Assembly (NCBI GenBank): GCA_037481875.1
Contig: JBBFKY010000007.1
Location: 108,236 to 172,235, forward strand
Length of the DNA stretch: 64,000 nt
Source: Desulfosoma sp.
GTDB taxonomy: Bacteria; Desulfobacterota; Syntrophobacteria; Syntrophobacterales; DSM-9756
Reading direction: 5' to 3'
Shown: piece after piece, positions 18,456 to 27,461 of the stretch
Position numbering within the stretch: position 1 is the first letter of the stretch
Layout: each line of letters starts with the position of its first letter
Made by a program: the position numbers and the translations under genes
The notes under the pieces: generated by a model
Database searches by the model: none
The model's input: only the letters and a program-made list of their open reading frames with translations
Told to the model about the DNA's origin: nothing

Positions 18456-19526
18456 ATGTTTGATCGACTGGCCGGACTGGAAGAACGTTACATAGAACTG
18501 GAAAAGCTTTTGAGCGACCCTGAGGTGATCAACCAACCCAGGGAATACCAAAAGATCGCCAAGGAACATGCGGATCTTTCCCCCTTGGTGGAAGCGCTTC
18601 GGCGCTATCGAAAAGCTCAGGAAGAAATAGAATCCAATCAGGATCTTCTTCGCCAGGAAAACGATCCTGAAATGCGTGAACTCATTCGTGAAGACCTGAA
18701 CCGACTTCGAAAGGAACTGGAAGACACGGAGCAGGCTCTTAAGCGCATGCTGGTCCCCAAGGATCCCAACGACGAAAAGAACGTGATCCTGGAAATTCGA
18801 GCGGGAACCGGGGGGGAAGAAGCCGCTTTGTTTGCGGCGGATCTTTTTCGCATGTATTCACGTTATGCAGAAAATCGAGGCTGGAAGGTGGAGTTGCTGG
18901 ATGCGCATTCCACAGGAATCGGGGGATTCAAGGAAGTCATTGCAGCCATTAACGGATCTGGAGCCTTCAGCCGGTTGAAATTTGAACGGGGAGTGCACCG
19001 AGTCCAGCGCGTACCGGAAACGGAAAGTCAAGGTCGAATCCACACGTCGGCCGTCACGGTGGCGGTGCTTCCGGAAGCCGAAGAAGTGGATGTGGAAATC
19101 GATCCCAACGATCTGCGTGTGGATGTGTTTCGGTCTTCGGGGCCGGGCGGTCAGAGTGTGAACACCACGGATTCGGCCGTGCGCATCACGCATCTTCCCA
19201 CGGGTCTGGTGGTGGTGTGCCAGGATGAAAAATCTCAGCACAAAAACAAGGCCAAGGCCATGAAGGTGCTTCGAGCGCGCCTGCTGGACAGGATGCGTTC
19301 GGAACAGGAAGCCAAAATCGCCCAGGAACGCAAAAGCCAAGTGGGAACCGGAGATCGCAGCGAGCGGATTCGCACCTACAATTTTCCTCAGAATCGTGTC
19401 ACCGACCACCGCATTAACCTCACGCTCTATAAACTGGAAGAGGTCATGATGGGTGCTCTGGACGACATCATCGACCCTCTGATCGCCGCGGCCCAAGCGG
19501 AAGCGCTTCAAGAAGGAAATCCCTGA
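18456..19526 (+). CDS. prfA: Peptide chain release factor 1
   Basis: The protein has 356 residues. It recognises UAA and UAG and triggers peptide release. The catalytic GGQ is in [18 protein letters not shown] (about residue 228-245). The RF1 segment around [15 protein letters not shown] and the RF1-type length distinguish it from RF2. The Gln of GGQ is the substrate of PrmC, encoded just downstream (22-base gap). It starts 30 bases after the rpmE terminator. Confidence 0.96.
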   Translation: MFDRLAGLEERYIELEKLLSDPEVINQPREYQKIAKEHADLSPLVEALRRYRKAQEEIESNQDLLRQENDPEMRELIREDLNRLRKELEDTEQALKRMLVPKDPNDEKNVILEIRAGTGGEEAALFAADLFRMYSRYAENRGWKVELLDAHSTGIGGFKEVIAAINGSGAFSRLKFERGVHRVQRVPETESQGRIHTSAVTVAVLPEAEEVDVEIDPNDLRVDVFRSSGPGGQSVNTTDSAVRITHLPTGLVVVCQDEKSQHKNKAKAMKVLRARLLDRMRSEQEAKIAQERKSQVGTGDRSERIRTYNFPQNRVTDHRINLTLYKLEEVMMGALDDIIDPLIAAAQAEALQEGNP

Positions 19527-19547
19527 GGCGCCCCCCAGGTCCACGCC

Positions 19548-20432
19548 ATGGCCGATGAGATCTGGACCATTCTCAAGGTGCTTCAATGGACCACGGACTA
19601 TTTCCGCCGTAAAGGTTTGGAACAGCCCCGTTCCGATGCGGAAGTGCTTCTGGCTCACGCCCTGAATCTTCGCCGTGTGGATCTTTATCTGCGTTATGAC
19701 CAACCCCTTCGTCCTGAAGAACTGGCCCGTTACCGGGCTCTGATTCAACGCCGTGCCGCTCGAGAACCCACGCAGTACATCACAGGGCGCCAAGAATTCT
19801 GGTCCCTTACCTTGGAAGTTTCCCCGGCGGTTCTGATCCCTCGCCCGGAAACGGAACTTCTTGTGGAACTGGCCCTGGAAGCCTTTCCCGACACTCCGCT
19901 TCGCGCTCTGGATATCGGTACGGGATCGGGAGCCATCGCTATCGCTTTGGCTACGGAACGACCTCAGTGGCATGTTCTGGCCGGTGACGTTTCCCACGAA
20001 GCGCTGCAGTTGGCACGGCGAAACGCACAGCGCCACGGGGTTGATGGGCGTATTCATTTCTTTCGGGGCGATCTCACGGCACCACTTCGGCCGTCCCCGC
20101 CGGCCTTTCACGTCATCTGTGCCAACCCTCCCTACATCGGGGATGCGGAGTGGTCCGAGCTGGCTCCGGAAATCACTGGTTTTGAACCACGTCAGGCTCT
20201 TTTGGGAGGTGGTCCCGACGGCACGCTTCTTCCAGCACGTCTTCTTCGCGAAGCCATCCCGCTCCTTTGTCCCAAAGGAGTTCTGCTCATGGAAATCGCT
20301 CCCTCCCAGGCCCAAAAACTCCAGCATTTAGCGCATTCCTTGGGATCGAACACCCAGGTTTCCATCCACAAGGACTACGGAGGCAAACTGAGAGTCCTCA
20401 GAATCGTGAAGTCGCAAAATCGTCAATCGTGA
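19548..20432 (+). CDS. prmC: Peptide chain release factor N5-glutamine methyltransferase
   Basis: The protein has 294 residues. It methylates the GGQ glutamine of release factors with S-adenosylmethionine. Motif I is ALDIGTGSGAIAIALA, and the catalytic NPPY is in ICANPPYIGDAEW (about residue 190). The N-terminal helical domain (EVLLAHAL...REPTQYITGRQEFW) is typical. The last residues (VKSQNRQS) are read from an AATCGTGA-type repeat that also supplies the stop codon, so the native C-terminus may have been altered. Confidence 0.95.
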   Translation: MADEIWTILKVLQWTTDYFRRKGLEQPRSDAEVLLAHALNLRRVDLYLRYDQPLRPEELARYRALIQRRAAREPTQYITGRQEFWSLTLEVSPAVLIPRPETELLVELALEAFPDTPLRALDIGTGSGAIAIALATERPQWHVLAGDVSHEALQLARRNAQRHGVDGRIHFFRGDLTAPLRPSPPAFHVICANPPYIGDAEWSELAPEITGFEPRQALLGGGPDGTLLPARLLREAIPLLCPKGVLLMEIAPSQAQKLQHLAHSLGSNTQVSIHKDYGGKLRVLRIVKSQNRQS

Positions 20433-20547
20433 ACTCGTGAGTTGTAAGTCGTGAACTCGTGCATGGCGCATGGGGGTGGTCGTAAGGCATAGCTCCATCC
20501 GATCCACGATTTCCACCCTCCATGTCACGATTGACGACTTCACGTTC
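20401..20547. repeat. AATCGTGA/TCACGATT inverted-repeat element
   Basis: The left arm (20401-20432) and right arm (20525-20547) are complementary over about 20 bases: GTGAAGTCG...TCAATCGTGA against TCACGATTGACGACTTCAC, the left arm carrying an 8-base insertion. About 90 bases of loop lie between. It overlaps the prmC stop and ends 15 bases before murA. The form resembles a MITE or palindromic REP-type element. Confidence 0.8.
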
Positions 20548-20562
20548 CAAAAAGGGGTTGTT

Positions 20563-21816
20563 ATGGACAAACTGGTCATTGAAGGTGGTGTGCCGCTTGA
20601 AGGGGAAATTTCCATCAGCGGGGCTAAAAACGCGGCCTTGCCGCTCATGGCCGCATCTCTTTTGGCTCCGGGCCGCCATGTCTTTACCAATGTGCCTCGA
20701 CTTCGAGACATTCGCACCATGGAACGTCTTCTGCAACACATGGGGGCTCAGACCGACCATCAGGAAACATTGATCCTTGACACGTCAAACATCACGCGCC
20801 CGGAAGCCCCCTACGAACTGGTGAAGACCATGCGGGCTTCGGTGCTGGTGTTGGGGCCTCTGGCCGCCCGTTACGGGCGGGCTCGAGTGTCCTTGCCCGG
20901 GGGCTGTGCCATTGGAGCTCGACCTATCGACCTGCATCTGCGAGGTCTGCAGGCCATGGGGGCTCAAGTGGAACTGGAAGGCGGCTATGTTCATGTACGG
21001 TGTGATCGACTTCGAGGCACCGACTTCACCTTTGACCAGGTAACAGTCACCGGCACGGAAAACCTCATGATGGCCGCCTGCCTCGCCGACGGTGAAACCG
21101 TTTTGGAAAATGCGGCTCGAGAACCGGAAGTGGTGGATCTGGCGGATTACCTGACGGCCATGGGAGCTCGCATCAGTGGGGTGGGCACAGCCGTCGTGCG
21201 CATTCAAGGAGTGGAATCCTTGCAGGCAGGTTCCCATAAAGTCATTCCGGATCGCATTGAAACAGGCACCTACTTGGTGGCTGCAGGCATTACGGGAGGT
21301 CGTTTGCGCGTGAAACACTGCCGCCCGGATCATGTGGATGCTGTGGTTCGTAAGCTTCGAGATGCCGGAATGACTATCACCGCCGATGGGGAATCCCTCC
21401 TGGCCGAAGCCCCTAAAGGCCCCATTCAAAGCGTCAACGCCACCACATGGCCGTATCCCGGTTTTCCCACGGACATGCAAGCCCAATTTATGGCCCTGAT
21501 GACTTTGGGCCATGCGGTGAGTGTTATCAAGGAACAGATCTTTGAGAATCGGTTTATGCACGTGAGTGAACTAAGAAGATTGGGAGCTGATATCGTGCTG
21601 GACGGCCGAAGTGCCGTAGTGCGGGGCGTCCGCTTTTTGTCCGGAGCTCCGGTGATGGCCACCGATCTTCGAGCTTCGGCATCCCTGGTTCTGGCGGGAT
21701 TAGCTGCACGAGGCCGAACCGATGTGAGCCGCATCTACCATCTGGAACGAGGCTATGAAAATCTTGACGGCAAGCTGCAGGCCGTTGGAGCCCGCATCTG
21801 GAGGGAAAAAGAGTAG
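20563..21816 (+). CDS. murA: UDP-N-acetylglucosamine 1-carboxyvinyltransferase
   Basis: The protein has 417 residues from the ATG at 20563 (AAAGGGG upstream); a longer frame from 20470 runs through the repeat element and is rejected. MurA is the first committed enzyme of peptidoglycan synthesis and transfers enolpyruvate from PEP. Visible: [16 protein letters not shown] with the conserved Lys-Asn, [16 protein letters not shown] with the active-site Cys (about 115) that fosfomycin alkylates, and [15 protein letters not shown]. Its TAG stop lies in a REP-like unit. Confidence 0.97.
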   Translation: MDKLVIEGGVPLEGEISISGAKNAALPLMAASLLAPGRHVFTNVPRLRDIRTMERLLQHMGAQTDHQETLILDTSNITRPEAPYELVKTMRASVLVLGPLAARYGRARVSLPGGCAIGARPIDLHLRGLQAMGAQVELEGGYVHVRCDRLRGTDFTFDQVTVTGTENLMMAACLADGETVLENAAREPEVVDLADYLTAMGARISGVGTAVVRIQGVESLQAGSHKVIPDRIETGTYLVAAGITGGRLRVKHCRPDHVDAVVRKLRDAGMTITADGESLLAEAPKGPIQSVNATTWPYPGFPTDMQAQFMALMTLGHAVSVIKEQIFENRFMHVSELRRLGADIVLDGRSAVVRGVRFLSGAPVMATDLRASASLVLAGLAARGRTDVSRIYHLERGYENLDGKLQAVGARIWREKE

Positions 21817-21840
21817 GGACGGACCGATGTGTCCGCCCCT
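21813..21840. repeat. REP-like palindrome overlapping the murA stop
   Basis: GTAGGGACGGACCGATGTGTCCGCCCCT; the TAG stop of murA is part of the left arm. Same family as the other GTAGGGGC units. Confidence 0.7.
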
Positions 21841-21972
21841 CACCAAGCCGCAAAGGCTCTTATTTTAGCCAACCCTTTTCCCAGGGAACGAAAGCGTCTC
21901 GCCCGCTTTATCGGCGGGTCGCCGCCCCGCCCCACTTCTTCACCCCCACGTGAAACGACGGCGCGAAGCGCC

Positions 21973-22160
21973 GCATCGTGAAGTCGTCCAATCATGGCAT
22001 CGATGCCTTCCACTCACGGTCTACACTTGACGATTTCATCATTTACTGTTCACGATCTATAATGCATCGTTCTCGGTCCATCATTCCCGTTCTCACAACT
22101 TAACGATTCACGATCTCACGACTTCACGATCCACGACTGACGATTTACGACTTCACAATG
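21973..22160. repeat. AATCGTGA/TCACGATT element between murA and comEC
   Basis: It begins GCATCGTGAAGTCGTCC and ends TTACGACTTCACAATG, arms that are complementary over about 14 bases. The interior is a string of ACGATT, ACGACTT, TCACGAT and similar words. The region holds no gene and fills most of the 350-base murA-comEC gap. Confidence 0.7.
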
Positions 22161-22169
22161 AGGGCGCCC

Positions 22170-24809
22170 ATGTCTTCACTCAAGATCTTGGGATCTCGGC
22201 CTCTGGTTCCGCTGGCTGTTTCCTTGGCCGTCGGGATCGCCTGCGCCCGCATGCAAAACCTCCATGCTTTGAAGGCGCCTCTTGCCGCATCGGCTCTCTT
22301 GACGGCTCTTGGACTGGTGCTCGCTTTAGGCGCCAAGAGCACCACACGGTTTCATCGTCCCTTGGCCGCCGTGTGCCTATGCCTGGCGGCGGCAAGTCTT
22401 GGATCTTTCCTGTGGGTTCGAGCCGAAAAAAAAGCCGTTCCACCCCCGTCCTTGTCGGCGTTTCTGGATGGAACAGAACGGCGCTATCGCGTCCTCTTGC
22501 AACCTTTTCCTGAAGTTTATCCAGAAAAGACCGTGTTCCCCGTAATTCTTTTAGGCGTATCGGAAGAGACAGCTTCAACCCGCTCGCCAGCCACATTCTC
22601 TGATCATGACAGTCAGCGCTCAGCCTCGGAGCGCCTGGATTCGTACCGACCTCTTTTCCCGGGCACGCCTTCTATCGGGGTTCAAGTGTCCACACGCACA
22701 TTGGTAAGTTCCTGGAAGGCAGGCGATGTGGTGGATATGCCTCTTGTGCTTCGCCCTTTGACCAATTTCGAAAACCCCGGCCGATACGACTACGTGGCGG
22801 AACAGGCACGTCGCGGCATTTTCGCCCGGGCTTCCACAAAAAGTGACATTCTCTGGGTGCGTGCCTTAGACAGCGAAGCCGCTTCCAGCGTGGCAACCGC
22901 CCTTTGGGGTCGGGTGGATGCACTGCGAAACCATCTTCGTAGCCTTCTGGCAAGGAACCTTTCCGGGCCTGAAGGGGCCGTGGCTCAGGCCCTTTTTCTC
23001 GGCTACCGTGGTGCTGTGCCTCGCTCTCTTCAGGATCCCTTTCAAAAAGCGGGCGTCTTGCATCTATTGGCTATTTCAGGCTTGCATGTAGGGCTGGCGG
23101 CCTGGGCCGCCTTTCGTCTGATGCAATTTTGTCTAAGGCTCGTTTGGCCCCGAGTGCTTCTGAGCATCCCCGATGTGCCTCTCGCCTGGTGGGCCGGGTG
23201 CGTCTCTGCCGCTGGTTATGCTCTTCTGGCCGGCTTTGCCGTGCCCACACAAAGAGCCCTTATCATGCTGGCGACTGCGGCCGTGGCTTTGGCGCTGTAT
23301 CGCAGGCCGGATCCTTTGTCGCTTCTAAGTCTCGCCGCTGTGCTGATTCTTTGGGCCGATCCCAACCATCTCTTTCGCCCTTCTTTTCAACTGTCTTTTG
23401 CCGCCGTTGCAGGCTTGGGGCTTCTGTATCCTTCCTGGCATGATCGAGCTCAAAAGATTCCGGCCTTGCTGCCAAAAAAAGTGAAACCCGTGGTACGCCT
23501 TTTTCTGGACGCCTTTTTGGTATCTTTAGCAGCCACTCTCGCCGTGGCACCGCTTACGGCTTACCATTTTTACGGTATCTCTTTAGCCGGGCTTGCCGCC
23601 AACACCATCATCGTTCCTTTTTTGGCTCTGGCCGTGCTGCCTCCGGGCTTGGCCGCCCTCGGCATTGCGGCGCTTCTACCGTCGTCGGCGTCCCTAGCCT
23701 TCGTGCCCATCGGCTGGGCTCTGAAGGCTCTCCTCTGGCTCATCGACACCTTTGCCGCCCTACCTTACGCCTTTGCCCGCGTGGGTCCCATCCCTCTTTC
23801 CGCTGTGATCACCGGCTATGCCGTGCTGATCCTTTGGGCTTTTTCCATCCCTTTTTTAAAAAAACTTTTCGGTGCCACGGCCCTGGCTGCAGCCTGGATT
23901 TTGTTTGCCTTTGTTGGTCCTTGGGCTTTGAAGGCACCTCAAGCACACCCGTTTCAAGTCACGGTCTTGGACGTGGGGCAAGGTTCGGCCACCCTGGTTC
24001 GATGCCCGCCCAACGCCGCCATGCTGGTGGATGGAGGCGGCTTTTATGACGATTCCTTTGACCTGGGCCGCTTTGTGGTGGCACCGGCTCTGTGGTCTCT
24101 AGGGATTCGAAAGCTGGATGTGGTCGTATTGAGCCACGATCACCCAGATCATCGAAACGGGCTGCGCTATGTTCTGGAAAATTTTCCCGTGGGTCGATAT
24201 GTGGAAACGGGTCTCAGTGCTCAGGGACTTACGGGATCCATCCTCACCGCTTCAGCCGCCCGACGCCGCATCCCCGTCACGCACACCCTCATGCAGGACG
24301 ATAGGGACCTTGACGGCATCATGGATCTGGGAAGCTTGGGATCCTGCCGATTAAGGGCTCTGCATCCATCCAGATCGTTCGTTCAGAAAGTCTGGAATGC
24401 CAAAGACCTAAACGAAGTGTCCCTGGTGCTGGCCGTCATCTGTGACGAAGCGGCCGTACTTCTTCCCGGAGACATTGGATCCAGAGCGGAACAATTACTG
24501 GTGGATCGCTGGAACTTCGCACCATACCAGTGGCTTTTGGTCGCTCCTCATCACGGCAGCGCCACATCCACCACGGAAGGGCTTCTAAACGCGCTGGCAC
24601 CGCAAGCTGTGTTCATTTCCTGTGGGTTTTTGAATCCCTTCGGCTTTCCTTCGTCGTCGGTGATGCAGCGGCTACAGGAAAAAGGGCTTCCAGTGCTACG
24701 AACAGACCTGCACGGCGCCCTGCACGCCATCTGGAATGGATCCCGCTGGATCCTCACTTCGACCCTTGCCCGAAGGCCCTTGCTGCACCAACCCCACCGC
24801 TCCCCCTGA
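22170..24809 (+). CDS. ComEC/Rec2-family competence protein (DNA uptake channel)
   Basis: About 879 residues. The ATG at 22170 has GAGGG upstream; one at 22158 lies in the repeat. Hydrophobic N-terminal segments and a DUF4131-like domain lead into the competence domain (AISGLHVGLAAW near residue 300) with many membrane helices to about residue 590. A metallo-beta-lactamase-like domain follows: DVGQGSATLV, LSHDHPDHRNG metal ligands, LLPGDIG and VAPHHGS. ComEC transports single-stranded DNA across the inner membrane, and the lactamase domain probably degrades the other strand. No pilus or comEA genes are nearby, so natural competence is only a possibility. Confidence 0.92.
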   Translation: MSSLKILGSRPLVPLAVSLAVGIACARMQNLHALKAPLAASALLTALGLVLALGAKSTTRFHRPLAAVCLCLAAASLGSFLWVRAEKKAVPPPSLSAFLDGTERRYRVLLQPFPEVYPEKTVFPVILLGVSEETASTRSPATFSDHDSQRSASERLDSYRPLFPGTPSIGVQVSTRTLVSSWKAGDVVDMPLVLRPLTNFENPGRYDYVAEQARRGIFARASTKSDILWVRALDSEAASSVATALWGRVDALRNHLRSLLARNLSGPEGAVAQALFLGYRGAVPRSLQDPFQKAGVLHLLAISGLHVGLAAWAAFRLMQFCLRLVWPRVLLSIPDVPLAWWAGCVSAAGYALLAGFAVPTQRALIMLATAAVALALYRRPDPLSLLSLAAVLILWADPNHLFRPSFQLSFAAVAGLGLLYPSWHDRAQKIPALLPKKVKPVVRLFLDAFLVSLAATLAVAPLTAYHFYGISLAGLAANTIIVPFLALAVLPPGLAALGIAALLPSSASLAFVPIGWALKALLWLIDTFAALPYAFARVGPIPLSAVITGYAVLILWAFSIPFLKKLFGATALAAAWILFAFVGPWALKAPQAHPFQVTVLDVGQGSATLVRCPPNAAMLVDGGGFYDDSFDLGRFVVAPALWSLGIRKLDVVVLSHDHPDHRNGLRYVLENFPVGRYVETGLSAQGLTGSILTASAARRRIPVTHTLMQDDRDLDGIMDLGSLGSCRLRALHPSRSFVQKVWNAKDLNEVSLVLAVICDEAAVLLPGDIGSRAEQLLVDRWNFAPYQWLLVAPHHGSATSTTEGLLNALAPQAVFISCGFLNPFGFPSSSVMQRLQEKGLPVLRTDLHGALHAIWNGSRWILTSTLARRPLLHQPHRSP

Positions 24810-25780
24810 TTTCAGCATCTGCACGATCTGGTGCGAGAACTCGTCGTACCAAGGTCTGTAAGGCCCTTTGAAGGTAGGGGCAAGGCAGCGCCTCGCCCCT
24901 ACAAAGCTGGAACCGTGCTGTTTTCCGGGAGTGCGGGTCTGCAGCCCGCCATATGTGCAGCCGGAACGCCCGAGATTCCAGGGATAACTTCGTTCTCAGA
25001 GACGCTCGTAGGCCATGTTAAAACCAGAACCCAATCCCACCCCACCGACGCATCGAGGCAGACCACCAAGGCGGACACGTCGGTCCGTCCCTAATTTGGT
25101 GCCATTCCTGGGGGGATACGTCGATAGGCTCCTACAAATGGCGTCTTTCCGGGGTGGACACATCGGTCCGGCCCGACAAACAGGGCCCTGACGGGCCGAT
25201 ATTTGGTTCGATCCCGCCCAATCAGCCTTCGAGGAATACAAACCTTTTCGCCATAACCACCTGTAGGGGCGCACCGACGTGTCCGCCCCATCCAACCCAC
25301 CCCGACGGCATGGCAAACTCCATGGTCATCTCGACAACCCCAGCTTTGGCGTCATCCCGCCATGTCGTTCCAATCACCCCATTTGCGAGCGGCCCTCCGG
25401 AGCGGATACATCAGTCCGTCCAAGCAAAGACGCCGCTGGTGGGCAAACGCTACGGTCCGCCGCTACATGAGCCCGTTCCCGGTCGCTCCATCGGTCCGCC
25501 CCTAGGAAGGTGGCGTTCCTTTGAGGGCACCTGGGTCAACCCTGGCAATAAGGTGCCTAAAACCCCTACCCATAGATCACCTTTTTGCACACTCATGTGC
25601 AACCCTCTTCCTCAATCCTGATCCTTCCGCTTTTCTTTTCTTCTAAAAGCCGTGCGCCCCAGCCTTTTTCCCACTCGACCCCTTGTTCCATACCAAAACA
25701 AAAAAACAATCATCTCGACGTGTTATAGACCAACCTCCCCTTCACATCCGTCCATCTACTCCCTCTCCTTTAGCTTGGCC
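24810..25780. repeat. Gene-free 1-kb region with a cluster of REP-like palindromes
   Basis: At least seven GTAGGGGC/GCCCCTAC-type units occur here: 24874-24902 (full), 25071-25093, 25151-25177, 25263-25289 (full), about 25400-25420, 25452-25465 and 25483-25505. Many are right halves of the form CATCGGTCCGNCCCTA. Orientation varies. No open frame has a ribosome site plus recognisable domain. After 25510 the sequence becomes pyrimidine-rich with nothing evident until the regulator promoter. Confidence 0.75.
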
Positions 25781-25845
25781 GTATGCAATTTTTTGCATAC
25801 TCCTGGATGCTTTTCCGTTGACACGCATCGGCCGGTGCCTGTAAA
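25781..25845 (+). promoter_or_regulatory. Promoter and upstream inverted repeat of the response regulator gene
   Basis: TTGACA at 25818-25823, a 16-base spacer and TGTAAA at 25840-25845 form a plausible sigma-70 promoter, about 100 bases before the gene. Just upstream, GTATGCAA (25781-25788), loop TTTT, TTGCATAC (25793-25800) is a perfect 8-bp inverted repeat that could be an operator or a hairpin. Confidence 0.55.
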
Positions 25846-25949
25846 GTCCCGTTTAAATCATGGCTGCACCGGTCCAATGTGGACCGATCGGCGATCGAAT
25901 TCGTGGTCAACCACGGCGCAACCCCTTTCATGGAGGGGACCATCCGCTC

Positions 25950-26309
25950 ATGGCGAAAATCTTGGTGATTGAAGACGACGACGGGTTGAGGGAACTGCTC
26001 GGCGCGTTCCTGCAGGAAGTGGGGCATGACGTGGTGCTCGCTTCCGACGGCCTGGAAGGTATGGAATGCATGGACCGGGAACCCTTTGACCTGATCATCG
26101 TCGACGTGATGCTTCCTTATGTGAGCGGGATCGGCCTGGTCAAGCTGAGTAAAGAACGTTCTCCGGAAGTGCCTGTGGTATGCATCACCGGCTACGGAAA
26201 TTCCCCGGAAAAACTGGCTCAACAGGAGCATGCCGATCGGGTGCTTTCCAAACCTTTTGACTTGAAAGATTTGGCTGCAGCCGTGGAAACCCTGCTGGAA
26301 CGTGGCTGA
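25950..26309 (+). CDS. Single-domain response regulator
   Basis: The protein has 119 residues and is a stand-alone receiver domain: acidic pocket EDDD at residues 8-11, phospho-acceptor Asp52 in IIVDVMLP, Thr/Ser switch in VVCITGYG, and Lys in LSKPFD. No output domain. GGAGGGG precedes the ATG at 25950. The next gene encodes a sigma-54 activator that lacks a receiver, so the two may be the halves of an NtrC-type regulator, or this CheY-like protein may signal to another partner. No histidine kinase gene is in the window. Confidence 0.88.
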   Translation: MAKILVIEDDDGLRELLGAFLQEVGHDVVLASDGLEGMECMDREPFDLIIVDVMLPYVSGIGLVKLSKERSPEVPVVCITGYGNSPEKLAQQEHADRVLSKPFDLKDLAAAVETLLERG

Positions 26310-26396
26310 AAATCAGCCCCGCATGTGTGATCTGTTCCGGCAAAATGGGGGCAAGAAGCTGACTCTCACCCGTCAAAGAGAGGACACATTCGGGCC

Positions 26397-27428
26397 GTGA
26401 CGGAACCGCAGATCATCGGAATCAGCCCGTCCATCGAAAAAATACGGCAGCTGGTACGTCGGGTGGCGGACGTCAACCTGACGGTGCTCATCACCGGGGA
26501 AAGCGGCGTCGGTAAAGAACTGGTCGCCCGCGCGCTGCATTATCATTCGCGCAGGCGCGAACAGCCTTTTCTCAAAGTCAACTGTGCGGCTTTGCCCGGC
26601 GAACTGATGGAATCGGAACTTTTCGGCTACGAAAAGGGGGCTTTTACGGGGGCGGATCGCCTCAAGAAAGGCAAGTTTGAGGCGGCGGGGGAAGGAACGA
26701 TTTTTTTGGATGAAATCGGGGAAATCCCTTTACCCATGCAGTCGAAACTCCTGCAGGTGCTTCAGGACATGAAATTTCCCCGTATCGGGGGAAACCAGGA
26801 AATCCACACCAGAGCCAGGGTCATCACGGCGACGAACATCAATCTGGAAACGGAGGTTCAGCGGGGCCGTTTTCGAGAAGATCTTTATTTTCGTATCAAC
26901 ACCATCAGCATTCCGGTGCCGCCTTTAAGAGAACGCAAGGAAGACCTGGAACCACTGATCCACTTCTTTACGAAGGTTTTCAAAAAGGAACACGGCCTTG
27001 AACCCTACCCCGTTTCCGACCGTCTCATGAAACTTTTTCGAGCCTATCACTGGCCGGGAAACGTCAGGGAGCTGGAAAACTATCTCAAAAGGCTTTACGT
27101 GCTGCGCAATGAGGCTGAAATCGAAAACGAGATTCAGCGATCCTTGGAAGAGCCTATCCCTGGAGACACCAAGGGTAACGGCCCGCGTCCTCCGGAAGAC
27201 GCCATCGTCCTTAAGGCCACCCAAGAGATTCGGGCCATCATCGAAAGAGGCCAAAGTTTTCCTTCCTTGAAGGAAATTCGGGATCGAGCCGTCGAACGGG
27301 TGGAAAGGGCCATTTTGGAATACGTCCTTCGAGAAGTGAACTGGAACCGACGCGAAGCCGCCAAAATCCTCAAAATCAGCTACCGAACCCTCCTTTACAA
27401 ACTCAAGGAAATGGACCTTCGCCCCTAA
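26397..27428 (+). CDS. Sigma-54-dependent transcriptional activator without receiver domain
   Basis: The protein has 343 residues, GTG start. The AAA+ domain begins at once: Walker A GESGVGKE (34-41), the sigma-54 contact loop GAFTGA intact at 81-86, Walker B TIFLDEIGEI, and the R-finger region LRERKEDL. A Fis-type helix-turn-helix closes the protein (NRREAAKILKISYRTLLYKL). It remodels sigma-54 polymerase at -24/-12 promoters. Lacking an N-terminal sensor, it may be controlled by the response regulator gene 87 bases upstream or be constitutive. Its place at the edge of the polysaccharide locus suggests that locus as target; in exosortase-A loci a related activator (PrsR type, with receiver) is common. 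Confidence 0.9.
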   Translation: MTEPQIIGISPSIEKIRQLVRRVADVNLTVLITGESGVGKELVARALHYHSRRREQPFLKVNCAALPGELMESELFGYEKGAFTGADRLKKGKFEAAGEGTIFLDEIGEIPLPMQSKLLQVLQDMKFPRIGGNQEIHTRARVITATNINLETEVQRGRFREDLYFRINTISIPVPPLRERKEDLEPLIHFFTKVFKKEHGLEPYPVSDRLMKLFRAYHWPGNVRELENYLKRLYVLRNEAEIENEIQRSLEEPIPGDTKGNGPRPPEDAIVLKATQEIRAIIERGQSFPSLKEIRDRAVERVERAILEYVLREVNWNRREAAKILKISYRTLLYKLKEMDLRP

Positions 27429-27461
27429 GAAAGAAACTCTCTCTTCGGCCATCGCGGTCTT

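Noticed and set aside
18858..20327. 489-codon minus-strand frame
   Set aside because: Fully antisense to prfA and prmC, which are certain genes; no domain recognised.
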